From Tardiphaga robiniae (GTDB lineage: Bacteria; Pseudomonadota; Alphaproteobacteria; Rhizobiales; Xanthobacteraceae): a stretch of 64,000 nucleotides of DNA. The translations under genes were made by a program, and so were the position numbers. The DNA lies in contig NZ_JABMCJ010000091.1 of NCBI RefSeq assembly GCF_013359755.1, forward strand, positions 1 to 64,000. Reading direction: 5' to 3'. The notes beneath the pieces are model-generated. The model searched no databases, had not been told where the DNA came from, and saw only the letters and a list, made by a program, of their open reading frames with translations. Below are positions 10,202-19,193 of this stretch, one piece after another (the first letter of the stretch is position 1; every line of letters begins with the position of its first letter).

Positions 10202-10225
10202 CATGCCCCGCTCTTTCGGGGCATG
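10202..10225 (+). other. Hairpin in the rplO-secY spacer
   Basis: A perfect 9-bp stem, CATGCCCCG (10202-10210) with CGGGGCATG (10217-10225), and a 6-nt loop lie 31 nt before the secY ATG. No T tract follows, so it is not a simple terminator. It could slow polymerase, mark an mRNA processing site or be a fragment of a repeat. It is seen in sequence only. Confidence 0.5.
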
Positions 10226-10256
10226 ATGGCGAAAGGGGCGCGGGAGAAAGCCAAAC

Positions 10257-11588
10257 ATGGTCTCTGCAGCAGAGCAATTAGCAGCAAACCTCAACTTTTC
10301 GGCCCTCGGCAAGGCCGATGAACTGAAGAAGCGCATCTGGTTCACACTGGGTGCGCTGCTTGTTTATCGGCTCGGCACCTATATTCCGCTGCCCGGCATC
10401 GATCCGGCCGCGTGGGAGCAGGTGTTCAAGCAGCAGGCCGGCGGCATCCTCGGCATGTTCAACATGTTCGCGGGCGGCGGCATCAACCGCATGGCGATTT
10501 TTGCGCTGAACATCATGCCGTATATTTCGGCATCGATTATCATTCAGCTGCTGACCACCGTGTCGCCCCAGCTCGAAGCTCTCAAGAAAGAGGGTGAGGC
10601 GGGCCGCAAGACGCTGAACCAGTATACCCGTTACCTGACTGTCATCCTCGCTGCATTCCAGTCCTATGCCATTGCGGCGGGTCTGCAGGGCGCAGGCAAT
10701 GTCGTCAGCGAGCCCGGCATGTTCTTCCTGATCTCGACCTCGGTCACGCTGACCGGCGGCACGATGTTCCTGATGTGGCTGGGTGAGCAGATCACCTCGC
10801 GCGGCATCGGCAACGGCATCTCGCTGATCATTCTGGCCGGCATCGTGGCAGAGCTCCCGTCGGCGATCGCCAATATGCTCGAACTGGGTCGTCAGGGCGC
10901 ACTGTCGACCGGTCTGATCCTGGTCGTCATCGTGATGGCCGTGGTCGTGATCGCCTTCATCGTGTTCATGGAGCGCGCCCAGCGCCGCCTGCTGATCCAG
11001 TATCCGAAGCGCCAGGTCGGCAACAAGATGTTCGAGGGCCAGTCCTCGCATCTGCCGCTGAAGCTCAACACCTCAGGCGTGATCCCGCCGATCTTCGCGT
11101 CATCGCTGCTGTTGCTGCCGGCGACCATCGCAAGCTTCAACGCAGGCAAGGGGCCGGAGTGGTTCCAGTGGCTGACCACGCAGCTCAGCCATGGTCGTCC
11201 GCTGTTCCTGATCATGTATGTGTCGCTGATCGTGTTCTTCGCGTTCTTCTATACGGCGATCGTGTTCAACCCGACCGAGACTGCCGACAATCTGAAGAAG
11301 CATGGCGGCTTCATCCCAGGCATTCGCCCGGGTGAGCGGACCGCGGAATACATCGACTATGTGCTCTCGCGCATCACTGTGCTCGGCGCTGCCTATCTCG
11401 CCGTGGTCTGCTTGATCCCCGAGATCCTGATTTCCTACGCCTCGGTGCCGTTCTACTTCGGCGGCACGTCGCTGCTGATCGTGGTCAGTGTCACCATGGA
11501 TACTGTGGCGCAGGTGCAGGGCTATCTGCTGGCGCACCAGTATGAAGGTTTGATCCGCAAGTCGAAGCTGAGGGGCCGGCGCAAATGA
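10257..11588 (+). CDS. secY: Protein translocase subunit SecY
   Basis: The product has 443 residues with about ten hydrophobic segments. It forms the inner-membrane channel of the Sec translocon with SecE and SecG. Visible markers are the plug-region [20 protein letters not shown], the cytoplasmic loop [20 protein letters not shown] that binds SecA and the ribosome, and [17 protein letters not shown]. The ATG at 10257 is preceded by GGGAG. The stop overlaps the adk start by 4 bp, so the two are translationally coupled. Confidence 0.99.
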   Translation: MVSAAEQLAANLNFSALGKADELKKRIWFTLGALLVYRLGTYIPLPGIDPAAWEQVFKQQAGGILGMFNMFAGGGINRMAIFALNIMPYISASIIIQLLTTVSPQLEALKKEGEAGRKTLNQYTRYLTVILAAFQSYAIAAGLQGAGNVVSEPGMFFLISTSVTLTGGTMFLMWLGEQITSRGIGNGISLIILAGIVAELPSAIANMLELGRQGALSTGLILVVIVMAVVVIAFIVFMERAQRRLLIQYPKRQVGNKMFEGQSSHLPLKLNTSGVIPPIFASSLLLLPATIASFNAGKGPEWFQWLTTQLSHGRPLFLIMYVSLIVFFAFFYTAIVFNPTETADNLKKHGGFIPGIRPGERTAEYIDYVLSRITVLGAAYLAVVCLIPEILISYASVPFYFGGTSLLIVVSVTMDTVAQVQGYLLAHQYEGLIRKSKLRGRRK

Positions 11589-12514
11589 GGTTGATTCTTC
11601 TCGGGCCGCCGGGGGCGGGCAAGGGAACTCAGGCACATCGTCTTGTCGAGCGTCACAACATCGTTCAGCTGTCCACCGGTGACATGCTGCGTGCTGCCGT
11701 GGCCGCCGAGACCGAAGTTGGCCTCAAGGCCAAGGACATCATGGCCGCTGGTGGCCTGGTGCCCGATGATATTGTGATCGGGATCATCTCGGATCGCATC
11801 GAGCTGCCGGATGCCGCCAACGGCTTCATCCTGGACGGCTTCCCGCGTACCGTGCCGCAGGCCGAAGCGCTGGATGCGCTGCTGAAGTCCAAGGGGCTTC
11901 ATCTCGATGCTGCCGTTGAGCTCCGCGTCAATGAGAGCGCGCTGTTGCAGCGTGTCGAAGCCCGTGTCGCGCAGATGATGGAGCGCGGCGAGACCGTGCG
12001 CATCGACGATACGCCGGAAGTACTTTCGAAGCGCCTGGCGAGCTACCGCACGTCGACCGAGCCGCTGGTGCATTATTATTCGGAGAAGCGGAAGCTGGTG
12101 ACCATCGATGGCATGATGACCATCGAAGAGGTAACCGCTGAGATCAACCGCGTGCTGGCAGCGATTCTCGCCGCCGATGAGTCGGCGAAGAAGCCGGCCC
12201 GCAAGCCCGCCAAGAAGGCTGCTGCCGCCAAGCGTGGATCTGCTCCGGCCAAGAAAGCGGCCAAATCGGCCAAAAAAGCTGTGAAGGCCGTCAAGAAGGC
12301 CAAGAAGGCGCCGGTAAAGGTCGCCAAGAAGGCAAAGGCGGCCAAGAAAGCCGTAAAGAAGACTGTCAAGAAAACGGTCAAAAAGGCGGTAAAAACAGCC
12401 AAAAAGGCTGTAAAATCGGCTTCGAAGGCCAAAACCAGCAAGTCGGCCAAAAAGCCGGCCAAGAAGGCCGGTAAAGTGGCCAAGAAAGCCGGCAAAAAGC
12501 GCGTCAAACGCTAG
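11585..12514 (+). CDS. adk: Adenylate kinase with a long histone H1-like lysine-rich C-terminal tail
   Basis: Residues 1 to about 195 are a normal short-type adenylate kinase (ATP + AMP to 2 ADP). The P-loop GPPGAGKGT is at 7-15, with DGFPRT near 84-89 and a short LID lacking zinc cysteines ([16 protein letters not shown]). Residues 201-309 (from 12185) are an extra tail of about 109 residues. By my count 45 are Lys and 4 Arg, with none acidic, built of AKKAVKK/PAKKA units like histone H1 or bacterial Hc1-type proteins. Adenylate kinases are normally 190-217 residues. The kinase call is firm; the tail's function (nucleic-acid or polyphosphate binding) is inference. Confidence 0.95.
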   Translation: MRLILLGPPGAGKGTQAHRLVERHNIVQLSTGDMLRAAVAAETEVGLKAKDIMAAGGLVPDDIVIGIISDRIELPDAANGFILDGFPRTVPQAEALDALLKSKGLHLDAAVELRVNESALLQRVEARVAQMMERGETVRIDDTPEVLSKRLASYRTSTEPLVHYYSEKRKLVTIDGMMTIEEVTAEINRVLAAILAADESAKKPARKPAKKAAAAKRGSAPAKKAAKSAKKAVKAVKKAKKAPVKVAKKAKAAKKAVKKTVKKTVKKAVKTAKKAVKSASKAKTSKSAKKPAKKAGKVAKKAGKKRVKR

Positions 12515-12520
12515 AGCAGG

Positions 12521-12548
12521 TTGACGAAACGAAGTCGAATACTTTAAT
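12521..12548 (+). promoter_or_regulatory. Candidate internal promoter for rpsM-rpsK-rpoA-rplQ
   Basis: TTGACG (12521-12526) and TTTAAT (12543-12548) are separated by 16 nt and lie directly after the adk stop, about 145 nt before the rpsM start. The hexamers match the sigma-70 consensus at five of six positions each. This is the largest gap inside the cluster, which fits a separate promoter for the alpha block. It is inferred from sequence only. Confidence 0.5.
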
Positions 12549-12693
12549 AAGGCCCTCATCCAGTCGGAAGATTCCAACGATGCCGGGCCCCACTGAAATC
12601 CAGGGGACGGGCGTCGTGTTCGCGTTTGTGAATACCCGCCCGACAAATGATGATAATGCCGGTTCGTGATGGACTGGTGACAGGAGAGAAGTT

Positions 12694-13062
12694 GTGGCCC
12701 GTATCGCCGGTGTAAACATCCCGACCAACAAGCGCGTGCTGATCGCGCTGCAGTACATTCATGGCATCGGCCAGAAGAACGCCGCCGATATCATCGAGAA
12801 GGTAAAGATCACTCCGGAACGCCGCGTCAATCAGCTCAGCGACGCGGAAGTTCTGCAGATCCGCGAAGTCATCGACCGCGACTATCTGGTCGAGGGCGAT
12901 CTTCGTCGTGAGACGGGCATGAACATCAAGCGTCTGATGGACCTCGGCTGCTATCGCGGCCTGCGTCATCGTCGCGGTCTGCCGGTTCGTGGCCAGCGCA
13001 CGCATACCAATGCGCGTACCCGCAAGGGTCCGGCCAAGTCGATCGCCGGCAAGAAGAAGTAA
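12694..13062 (+). CDS. rpsM: 30S ribosomal protein S13
   Basis: The product has 122 residues starting with GTG ([20 protein letters not shown]), with an AGGAGAG ribosome site 6 nt upstream. The end [20 protein letters not shown] is diagnostic. S13 touches P-site tRNA and forms bridges to the large subunit. It opens the alpha block. Confidence 0.98.
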   Translation: MARIAGVNIPTNKRVLIALQYIHGIGQKNAADIIEKVKITPERRVNQLSDAEVLQIREVIDRDYLVEGDLRRETGMNIKRLMDLGCYRGLRHRRGLPVRGQRTHTNARTRKGPAKSIAGKKK

Positions 13063-13080
13063 GCTTTCGAATACGAGTTT

Positions 13081-13119
13081 GCGGAAGCGGATGATCATCC
13101 GCTTCTGCAATTATTTTTT
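13081..13119 (+). terminator. Terminator-like hairpin between rpsM and rpsK
   Basis: The arms GCGGAAGCGGAT (13081-13092) and ATCCGCTTCTGC (13097-13108) form a 12-bp stem with one G-T wobble. They are followed by AATTATTTTTT (13109-13119). This is a textbook intrinsic terminator shape, but it lies between two genes that are normally co-transcribed. It could be an attenuator that lowers rpsK-rpoA-rplQ relative to rpsM, or be overridden by antitermination. Confidence 0.6.
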
Positions 13120-13170
13120 GGTGTAGCCGCTGGCATTACGGCGGCGTTGAGATCCTCAGAAAGGTTAGAG

Positions 13171-13560
13171 ATGGCAAAGGAAGCCGGACGTATTCGTCGC
13201 CGCGAGCGCAAGAACATTGCATCGGGCATCGCGCACGTGAATTCGTCGTTCAACAACACGACCATCACCATCACCGACGCGCAGGGCAACACGATTGCCT
13301 GGTCGTCGGCTGGCACGATGGGCTTCAAGGGCTCGCGCAAGTCGACCCCGTACGCAGCGCAGGTTGCTGCTGAAGACGTGTCGAAGAAGGCGCAGGAACA
13401 CGGCATGCGCACGCTGGAAGTCGAAGTCGGCGGTCCGGGTTCGGGTCGTGAATCGGCTCTCCGCGCTCTGCAGGCCGCGGGCTTCACGGTCACCTCGATC
13501 CGCGACGTGACCTCGATCCCGCATAACGGTTGCCGCCCGCGCAAGCGTCGGCGCGTTTGA
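13171..13560 (+). CDS. rpsK: 30S ribosomal protein S11
   Basis: The product has 129 residues from the ATG opening [19 protein letters not shown], with AGAAAGG just upstream. The C-terminal [19 protein letters not shown] is the S11 hallmark. S11 shapes the platform of the 30S subunit near the E site. An in-frame start 24 nt upstream is less likely. Confidence 0.98.
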   Translation: MAKEAGRIRRRERKNIASGIAHVNSSFNNTTITITDAQGNTIAWSSAGTMGFKGSRKSTPYAAQVAAEDVSKKAQEHGMRTLEVEVGGPGSGRESALRALQAAGFTVTSIRDVTSIPHNGCRPRKRRRV

Positions 13561-13659
13561 TACTTTTTGATCGCGGGTGGCTCGGCTGCCCGCGATCGCT
13601 TTTGCGATGCGACTTACGCGGACTGATCCGCGATCTCCAACGCCAGTGAGTTTGATGGC

Positions 13660-14691
13660 ATGGGTGACACAGTGACGATCCAGAAAAATTGGCAAGAACT
13701 TATCCGGCCGAACAAGCTGCAGGTAACCCCTGGCAGCGATCCAACCCGTTTTGCGACCCTGGTCGCCGAACCGCTCGAGCGTGGTTTCGGCCAGACCCTC
13801 GGTAACGCACTCCGCCGCATCCTGCTGTCCTCGCTGCAGGGCGCTGCCGTGCAGTCGGTGCACATCGACGGCGTGCTGCATGAATTCTCCTCGATTGCCG
13901 GCGTGCGTGAAGACGTCACCGACATCGTGCTGAACGTGAAGGACATCTCGATCAAGATGCTGGGCGAAGGCCCGAAGCGCATGGTCGTGAAGAAGCAGGG
14001 CCCGGGCGTCGTGACCGCCGGCGACATTCAGACTGTCGGCGATGTGACCGTTCTCAATCCCGACCTACAGATCTGCACCCTCGACGAGGGCGCCGAGATC
14101 CGCATGGAATTTACCGTTGCCGGCGGCAAGGGCTACGTCGCTGCCGAGCATAACCGTCCGGAAGACGCGCCGATCGGCCTGATCCCGATCGACAGCCTGT
14201 ACTCGCCGGTTCGCAAGGTGTCGTACAAGGTCGAGAACACCCGTGAGGGCCAGATCCTCGATTACGACAAGCTGACGATGACCATCGAGACCAACGGCGC
14301 GCTGACGCCGGATGACGCGGTCGCTTACGCCGCGCGCATCCTGCAGGACCAGCTCAACGTGTTCGTGAACTTCGAAGAGCCCCGCAAGGAAGTTGCTCAG
14401 GAAGTCATTCCGGATCTCGCTTTCAACCCGGCTTTCCTCAAGAAGGTCGACGAACTCGAGCTCTCGGTGCGTTCGGCAAACTGCCTGAAGAACGACAACA
14501 TCGTTTACATCGGCGACCTCGTTCAGAAGTCGGAAGCAGAAATGCTCCGCACTCCGAACTTCGGCCGCAAGTCGCTGAACGAAATCAAGGAAGTGCTCGC
14601 CCAGATGGGTCTGCACCTCGGCATGGAAGTGCCCGGTTGGCCGCCGGAAAATATCGACGAGTTGGCCAAGCGCTTCGAAGATCACTACTGA
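13660..14691 (+). CDS. rpoA: DNA-directed RNA polymerase subunit alpha
   Basis: The product has 343 residues. The N-terminal assembly domain contains [20 protein letters not shown], which drives dimerisation and binding of beta and beta'. The C-terminal domain ([33 protein letters not shown]) binds UP elements and activators. The sequence closely fits the Bradyrhizobium/Rhodopseudomonas form as I remember it ([20 protein letters not shown]). It is preceded by rpsK and followed by rplQ, as usual. Confidence 0.99.
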   Translation: MGDTVTIQKNWQELIRPNKLQVTPGSDPTRFATLVAEPLERGFGQTLGNALRRILLSSLQGAAVQSVHIDGVLHEFSSIAGVREDVTDIVLNVKDISIKMLGEGPKRMVVKKQGPGVVTAGDIQTVGDVTVLNPDLQICTLDEGAEIRMEFTVAGGKGYVAAEHNRPEDAPIGLIPIDSLYSPVRKVSYKVENTREGQILDYDKLTMTIETNGALTPDDAVAYAARILQDQLNVFVNFEEPRKEVAQEVIPDLAFNPAFLKKVDELELSVRSANCLKNDNIVYIGDLVQKSEAEMLRTPNFGRKSLNEIKEVLAQMGLHLGMEVPGWPPENIDELAKRFEDHY

Positions 14692-14706
14692 GCATCACGA
14701 GCGGCG

Positions 14707-14726
14707 TGGCCGGGTTGTCCCGGCCA
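14707..14726. repeat. Hairpin TGGCCGGG/CCCGGCCA in the rpoA-rplQ spacer
   Basis: A perfect 8-bp stem (14707-14714 with 14719-14726) encloses the loop TTGT. No T tract follows. The core TGGCCGGG-n-CCCGGCCA recurs in this window at 53200-53220 and is remembered as a very common intergenic palindrome in the Bradyrhizobium group. It probably belongs to a dispersed repeat family rather than being a terminator here. Confidence 0.55.
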
Positions 14727-14813
14727 TGTCGTTATGGGCGAACGCAGGCAGCCCACCTGCAACATGATGTCCGACGAACCGTCGCGGCAAACTGAAATAT
14801 AAGGAATATTCCA

Positions 14814-15227
14814 ATGCGTCACGGCAAGGTTCATCGCAAGCTCAACCGCACCGCAGAACATCGCAAGGCGATGTTCGCCAACATGTGCGCGTCGCTGATC
14901 AAGCACGAGCAGATCATCACCACGCTTCCGAAGGCCAAGGAGCTCCGCCCGATCGTGGAGAAGCTCGTCACCCTTGGCAAGAAGGGCGGCCTCCACATGC
15001 GTCGCCAGGCTATCAGCGAGATGAAGGATCAGGATCAGGTTCGCAAGCTGTTCGACGTGCTGGCCAAGCGCTACGCTGATCGTCAGGGTGGCTACACCCG
15101 CATCATCAAGGCCGGCTTCCGCTACGGCGACAACGCCCCGATGGCGCTGATCGAATTCGTCGATCGCGACGAAGACGCCAAGGGCAAGGATTCGGGTCCG
15201 GTGCAGGGCGCGTCCGAAGCGGCGTAA
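14814..15227 (+). CDS. rplQ: 50S ribosomal protein L17
   Basis: The product has 137 residues. The start [20 protein letters not shown] and [20 protein letters not shown] are typical. It is longer than the E. coli form by a short acidic C-terminal tail. It is the last gene of the cluster and is followed by a strong terminator. Confidence 0.98.
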   Translation: MRHGKVHRKLNRTAEHRKAMFANMCASLIKHEQIITTLPKAKELRPIVEKLVTLGKKGGLHMRRQAISEMKDQDQVRKLFDVLAKRYADRQGGYTRIIKAGFRYGDNAPMALIEFVDRDEDAKGKDSGPVQGASEAA

Positions 15228-15252
15228 GCCACTTCACATCAGAATTTAGGGA

Positions 15253-15280
15253 AAGCGGCGCCTTGTGCGCCGCTTTTTTG
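15253..15280 (+). terminator. Intrinsic terminator of the ribosomal protein cluster
   Basis: The arms AAGCGGCGC (15253-15261) and GCGCCGCTT (15267-15275) form a GC-rich stem with a 5-nt loop, followed by TTTT and then G. It lies 25 nt after the rplQ stop, the expected end of the long operon. Confidence 0.9.
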
Positions 15281-15363
15281 TTGTGCTTTCGTCTTTTGGA
15301 TGCAGTTGCATCTTTCAATCCGCGTTCCGATATCAGCTCCGTCATTCAAACGGGAGTACGCAT

Positions 15364-16158
15364 ATGAAGATCGATCTGACGGGCAAGACGGCACTCGTGA
15401 CGGGCTCGACCTCGGGCATTGGTCACGCCATTGCCAAGGGCCTGGCCGCCACTGGCGCTCAGGTTGTTGTGAATGGCCGCAGTCAGGGCAAGGTGGACGC
15501 GGCAATCGCCGCGATCACCAAGGCCGTGCCCGGGGCCAAGGTGACAGGCGTCGCTGCGGACGTGTCGACAGCGGAGGGCTGCAACGCGCTCGCCTCGGCA
15601 CTCCCCGAGGTCGATATCCTCATCAACAATGCCGGCATCTTCGAGCCCAAGGGTTTCTTCGACATTCCCGACGAGGACTGGACGCGCTTCTTCGAGGTCA
15701 ATGTGATGTCGGGCATCCGTCTGTCGCGCGCCTACATGCAGAGTATGCTGAAGCGCAACTGGGGCCGTATCGTTTTCATCTCATCGGAATCCGGACTGAA
15801 CATTCCCGGCGAGATGATCCACTACGGCATGACGAAGACAGCGCAGCTCGCGATCTCGCGTGGCCTCGCGGAGCTCACCAAGGGCACGGCTGTGACGGTC
15901 AATTCCGTGCTGCCCGGACCGACCATGTCGGAAGGCGTGGAGACCTTCGTCAAGGATCTCGCCAAACAGAATGGGCAATCGGTCGAAGAGGCTGCTTCCA
16001 ACTTCGTCAAGCAGCACCGTTCGACGTCGCTGATCCAGCGTTTTGCGACCGTCGAGGAGATCGCGAACATGGTCGTCTATGTCTCGTCGAAGGAGGCATC
16101 GGTCACCAACGGCGCAGCGTTGCGCGCGGAAGGCGGGATCGTCCAGACCATCGCATAA
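15364..16158 (+). CDS. Short-chain dehydrogenase/reductase (SDR family oxidoreductase)
   Basis: The product has 264 residues from the ATG at 15364, preceded by GGGAG. It has the classical SDR plan: NAD(P)-binding TGSTSGIG at residues 13-20, NNAG after strand 4, a serine in FISSESG and the catalytic pair in YGMTK. The end (KEASVTNGAALRAEGGIVQT) matches the family. The substrate cannot be deduced. It stands alone between the ribosomal terminator and the porin and shares a bidirectional terminator with the porin. Confidence 0.9.
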   Translation: MKIDLTGKTALVTGSTSGIGHAIAKGLAATGAQVVVNGRSQGKVDAAIAAITKAVPGAKVTGVAADVSTAEGCNALASALPEVDILINNAGIFEPKGFFDIPDEDWTRFFEVNVMSGIRLSRAYMQSMLKRNWGRIVFISSESGLNIPGEMIHYGMTKTAQLAISRGLAELTKGTAVTVNSVLPGPTMSEGVETFVKDLAKQNGQSVEEAASNFVKQHRSTSLIQRFATVEEIANMVVYVSSKEASVTNGAALRAEGGIVQTIA

Positions 16159-16178
16159 GCCTACGCCCCGCAAAGATA

Positions 16179-16204
16179 AAAGGCGGCGCCGAAGCGCCGC
16201 CTTT
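16179..16204. terminator. Bidirectional terminator between SDR and porin genes
   Basis: The arms AAAGGCGGCGC (16179-16189) and GCGCCGCCTTT (16194-16204) pair perfectly around CGAA, with A residues on one side and T residues on the other. The two flanking genes converge here, so the hairpin can stop transcription from both. Confidence 0.88.
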
Positions 16205-16252
16205 ATTCGTTGAGGACGTCATGCCGCGAGACCGCGGAGACGATGCGTGCGC

Positions 16253-17698
16253 TTAGAAGGCCACCTGAGTGCGCATCGCGAACGCGTCATAGTCGGCACC
16301 GGTGTTCACGTTGCTGTTGACGGCGAACTTGTCGACGGTGCCGTGGATCCAGTTGAACATGAAGCGCATGTTCTGGTTCACATACCAATTTACGCCAACC
16401 GTGGTGTTCTTCAGCTCACCGCCGCGAATGACGCCGTCATTCAGGCTGGCATAGCTGTAGCGCACCGCCAGTTCCCACGCACCGAGATCGCCGGTTGCGA
16501 AGTTGACCGGGCGAGCCGGGTTGATGCCGCCGAACGCACCGGCCGATGTGTTGTACTTGTGCTGTTCGCCGGTGATGACGTAGCTGGCCTGGCCGTAACC
16601 GCCATTGAAGCTCAGGTCGGACAGACCGTTGCTGCGCTGGATGTTGTAGTCGAAGTATTCGCCCGACGCCATGAAGCTGCCGAACTTGACGGCGGCTTCA
16701 CCGCTCAGCACACGGACATTGTTCACGAAGTTCATGGTGCCGGTGTTAAGCAATGCGTTAGTCGCCGGATCGACGCGAACTTCGATGCGATCGGACATGC
16801 CGAGCGTGTTGTTGGTCACACCACCGGTCTGGGCGAGATACAGCGCGTCGAAGCCGACGAGGACGGTGCCGACTTCGTTGTTGATCGGCAGGCCGACGGC
16901 GCGGAAGGTGGCACCGAGCGGCTGCGGCTGGCTGTGATTGACGTTGAGACCAGTCGTCGGACCGGTCACGTAAGCGCCGACCCAGTATTGATCGCCGAAT
17001 ACCTGACCACCGAACGCTGCGCGGTTGTCGCCCGCCGCGAGGCTGGTCGCGAGAACCTGCGAAGCTGCGCGTTCCATGAACATGATGTTGTTCGAGCTGG
17101 TCGCTTCGTCCAGCGTATAAGGGACGTCGATGTAACCGCCCTGGATCAACAGGCCCTTGACGCCCTTATAGGCGACATAGGCGTTGTTGAGAGTGACGTC
17201 GCCATCGGTGGTACCGCCGGCATCGACAATCACGCCGTATTCCCAATCCTTGTTGAAGGTGCCGATCAGGCCGAGGCGGGCACGACGGGCGTTGATGCCG
17301 TCATTCACGCTCTGGGGACTAGTGCCGGCGGACTTCGGCGAGAACGAATAGGCGGCGGTGTCGAGGTGCAGACGGCCGGTGATGGCGATGCAGTTCAGAC
17401 CGTCGTCGGTGCAGAAGGTCGGACGGTTGCCGGGCATCGTCAGGTTCGCGTTGATGAAGGGCACAGCCTTCTTGTGCATGGCAGCGTTGGCATTCGCAAA
17501 ATTCTGCTTGACCGATTCCGTCTGCTTTTGCGTGGTGTTGGCCTGCTTCTGAACGTTATCGAGCTTCTTTTCCAGCGCGCGGAGCTGCGCTTTCAATACG
17601 GCGATCTCATCATTTGATGACTGCGCATGCGCCGGGCCTGCGGCCAGCGCGCCGATCACGCCGAGTGTGCCCAGGATTTTGTGTGTCGTGAAAGACAT
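16253..17698 (-). CDS. Outer-membrane porin (OprO/OprP-like family)
   Basis: The product has 481 residues. A signal peptide is evident (MSFTTHKILGTLGVIGALAA, cleavage probably after AHA near residue 25). Residues about 28-70 form a predicted coiled coil (AVLKAQLRALEKKLDNVQKQ), typical of trimeric porins of this type. The remainder alternates polar and aromatic residues as in a beta barrel and ends in phenylalanine (RTQVAF), the outer-membrane insertion signal. The closest named group is the phosphate-selective porins OprO/OprP, but substrate choice is not proven and I found no convincing Pho box upstream. Confidence 0.85.
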   Translation of the reverse strand: MSFTTHKILGTLGVIGALAAGPAHAQSSNDEIAVLKAQLRALEKKLDNVQKQANTTQKQTESVKQNFANANAAMHKKAVPFINANLTMPGNRPTFCTDDGLNCIAITGRLHLDTAAYSFSPKSAGTSPQSVNDGINARRARLGLIGTFNKDWEYGVIVDAGGTTDGDVTLNNAYVAYKGVKGLLIQGGYIDVPYTLDEATSSNNIMFMERAASQVLATSLAAGDNRAAFGGQVFGDQYWVGAYVTGPTTGLNVNHSQPQPLGATFRAVGLPINNEVGTVLVGFDALYLAQTGGVTNNTLGMSDRIEVRVDPATNALLNTGTMNFVNNVRVLSGEAAVKFGSFMASGEYFDYNIQRSNGLSDLSFNGGYGQASYVITGEQHKYNTSAGAFGGINPARPVNFATGDLGAWELAVRYSYASLNDGVIRGGELKNTTVGVNWYVNQNMRFMFNWIHGTVDKFAVNSNVNTGADYDAFAMRTQVAF

Positions 17699-18063
17699 GG
17701 AGTACCCCTGTAGAAGACAAAATCCGATACGCCCCGCGAATTGCTCCGCAGGTGATGGACGCGTATGGATCTGTGTTTGTGATCTTGCGAAAGAGAACGT
17801 CCGGAGGCTCTCGCCAGGCGCCGTTCACATTTAACAAGCGAGCTACCGTTGAGCTCGCGGGCAAATTAGGCAAGCTTTGCGACAGTTCTGTAAAACCCGC
17901 ATCGCATTGTAGTGAACGACACCGCGGTGTCGCTTTTCGATCACAAGCGATTTAGATAATTAGCTATCTTAATTAGCTATTATATGAGAAGAGCGCATCC
18001 ATGGATGCGCTCTGTTATCGTAGGTGTCTCCAGGCGGGAATTTCGTGGGTAGCAGTTCCGTGA
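17699..18063. promoter_or_regulatory. Upstream region of the porin gene with palindromes and an AT-rich direct repeat
   Basis: No gene is visible in these 365 bases. They hold a 16-bp perfect palindrome CGACACCGCGGTGTCG (17917-17932), an unusually AT-rich block with two copies of AATTAGCTAT (17958-17967 and 17971-17980), and a 24-bp perfect palindrome (17990-18013, centre CCATGG). The last may be the terminator of the minus-strand oxidoreductase that ends at 18064. The first two may be regulatory sites for the porin. The exact promoter could not be placed. Confidence 0.5.
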
Positions 18064-19077
18064 TCACCAGCCTTCGAGCACGATCTTGCCGTGCGACTTG
18101 CCGGATTCGAGCAGCGCATGCGCGCGCTTGAGATTCGCGGCATTGATGGTGCCGAAGGTCTTGTCGAGCGTGGTGCGCAGCACGCCCTTGTCGATGAGAT
18201 CTGCGACGTCGTTGAGGAGGTAATGCTGCGCGATCATGTCAGGCGTCTGGAATGACGATCGCGTGAACATGGATTCCCAGTGCACCGAGACGGCCTTGCC
18301 CTTGAACGCGGACATGTTGAATTCAACGGGATCGTCGATCAGCCCCAACTTGCCCTGCGGTGCGATCAGGTCGGCAAGCGCCTTGTAGTGCTGTTCCGTC
18401 CCCGTGAGGCTGGCGACGAGTGAGACCGGCGGCAGTTTCAATGCGTCGATCTGCTCCTTCAGCGGCTTGCTGTGATCGATCACCGCATGTGCGCCGAGAT
18501 CCTGGCACCACTTGATCGTCTCGGGCCGCGATGCCGTTGCCACAACGGTGAGGCCGGTGAGGCGGCGTGCGAGCTGGACGAGGATCGAGCCGACACCGCC
18601 GGCACCGCCCATGATGAGCAGCGTGCGTGGATCGAGGCTCTTGCCCGGCGCGACGCCGAGCCGATCGAAAAGCAGTTCCCAGGCGGTGATCGCGGTGAGC
18701 GGCAACGCCGCAGACTGTGCGAAGGAAAGCGAGGAGGGCTTGCGGCCGACAATGCGCTCATCGACCAGATGGAACTCTGCATTGGTGCCCTGGCGCTGGA
18801 TCGAGCCGGCATAGAACACCTCGTCGCCCGGCTTGAACATCGTCACATCGGGGCCGACAGCATCGACGACACCGGCAGCGTCATAGCCGAGGATCTTGGT
18901 TTCGCCGGTCGGCGGCGCCGCGCGCTTGCGCACCTTGAAATCGACGGGATTGGCCGAGATCGCCTTTACCGATACGCGGATGTCGCGACCGGTCGGTTCG
19001 GGCTTCGGAGCCTCGAAATCGACCAGCGCGTCAGCGGCGTCGATCGGGAGGGATTTGGTGTAGCCGACTGCCTTCAT
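18064..19077 (-). CDS. Zinc-type alcohol dehydrogenase-like (MDR) NAD(P)H oxidoreductase
   Basis: The product has 337 residues from the ATG that opens MKAVGYTKSLPIDAADALVD. The GroES-like N-terminal half (VSVKAISANPVDFKVRKRAA, GYDAAGVVDAVG) is followed by the Rossmann half with GGAGGVGSILVQLAR. The catalytic zinc cysteines of true alcohol dehydrogenases are absent, pointing to the quinone oxidoreductase/enoyl reductase branch. It is divergent from an HxlR regulator, a common arrangement in which the regulator senses electrophiles or quinones. The longer open frame upstream lacks conservation. Confidence 0.88.
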   Translation of the reverse strand: MKAVGYTKSLPIDAADALVDFEAPKPEPTGRDIRVSVKAISANPVDFKVRKRAAPPTGETKILGYDAAGVVDAVGPDVTMFKPGDEVFYAGSIQRQGTNAEFHLVDERIVGRKPSSLSFAQSAALPLTAITAWELLFDRLGVAPGKSLDPRTLLIMGGAGGVGSILVQLARRLTGLTVVATASRPETIKWCQDLGAHAVIDHSKPLKEQIDALKLPPVSLVASLTGTEQHYKALADLIAPQGKLGLIDDPVEFNMSAFKGKAVSVHWESMFTRSSFQTPDMIAQHYLLNDVADLIDKGVLRTTLDKTFGTINAANLKRAHALLESGKSHGKIVLEGW

Positions 19078-19162
19078 TGGGTGCGCTCCATGCTCCTGGC
19101 GGGAATGTCCCGAAGAGGTGTCCCGAGGCGACAATAATTGCAAGTACTGTCATTTCAGGGAT

Positions 19163-19184
19163 ATAGTCACCGAATGGATACTAT
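19163..19184. promoter_or_regulatory. Candidate HxlR operator in the divergent spacer
   Basis: An inverted repeat ATAGT (19163-19167) and ACTAT (19180-19184) lies in the 116-bp spacer between the oxidoreductase and the HxlR gene, 10 nt from the regulator start. HxlR proteins bind short AT-rich dyads of this kind. The assignment is positional inference. Confidence 0.4.
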
Positions 19185-19193
19185 TGGGTATTT

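Noticed and set aside
12185-12514. The adk tail as a frameshift artefact
   Set aside because: The frame keeps the Lys/Ala bias and codon pattern without acidic residues or stops to the end; a shift would give a different composition. Sequencing error cannot be fully excluded.
16247-17617. A 456-codon plus-strand frame opposite the porin gene
   Set aside because: The minus-strand porin has a signal peptide, coiled coil and terminal Phe; the antisense translation has no recognisable features.
17699-18063. A Pho box upstream of the porin
   Set aside because: No tandem CTGTCAT-like heptamers were found on either strand in this spacer.
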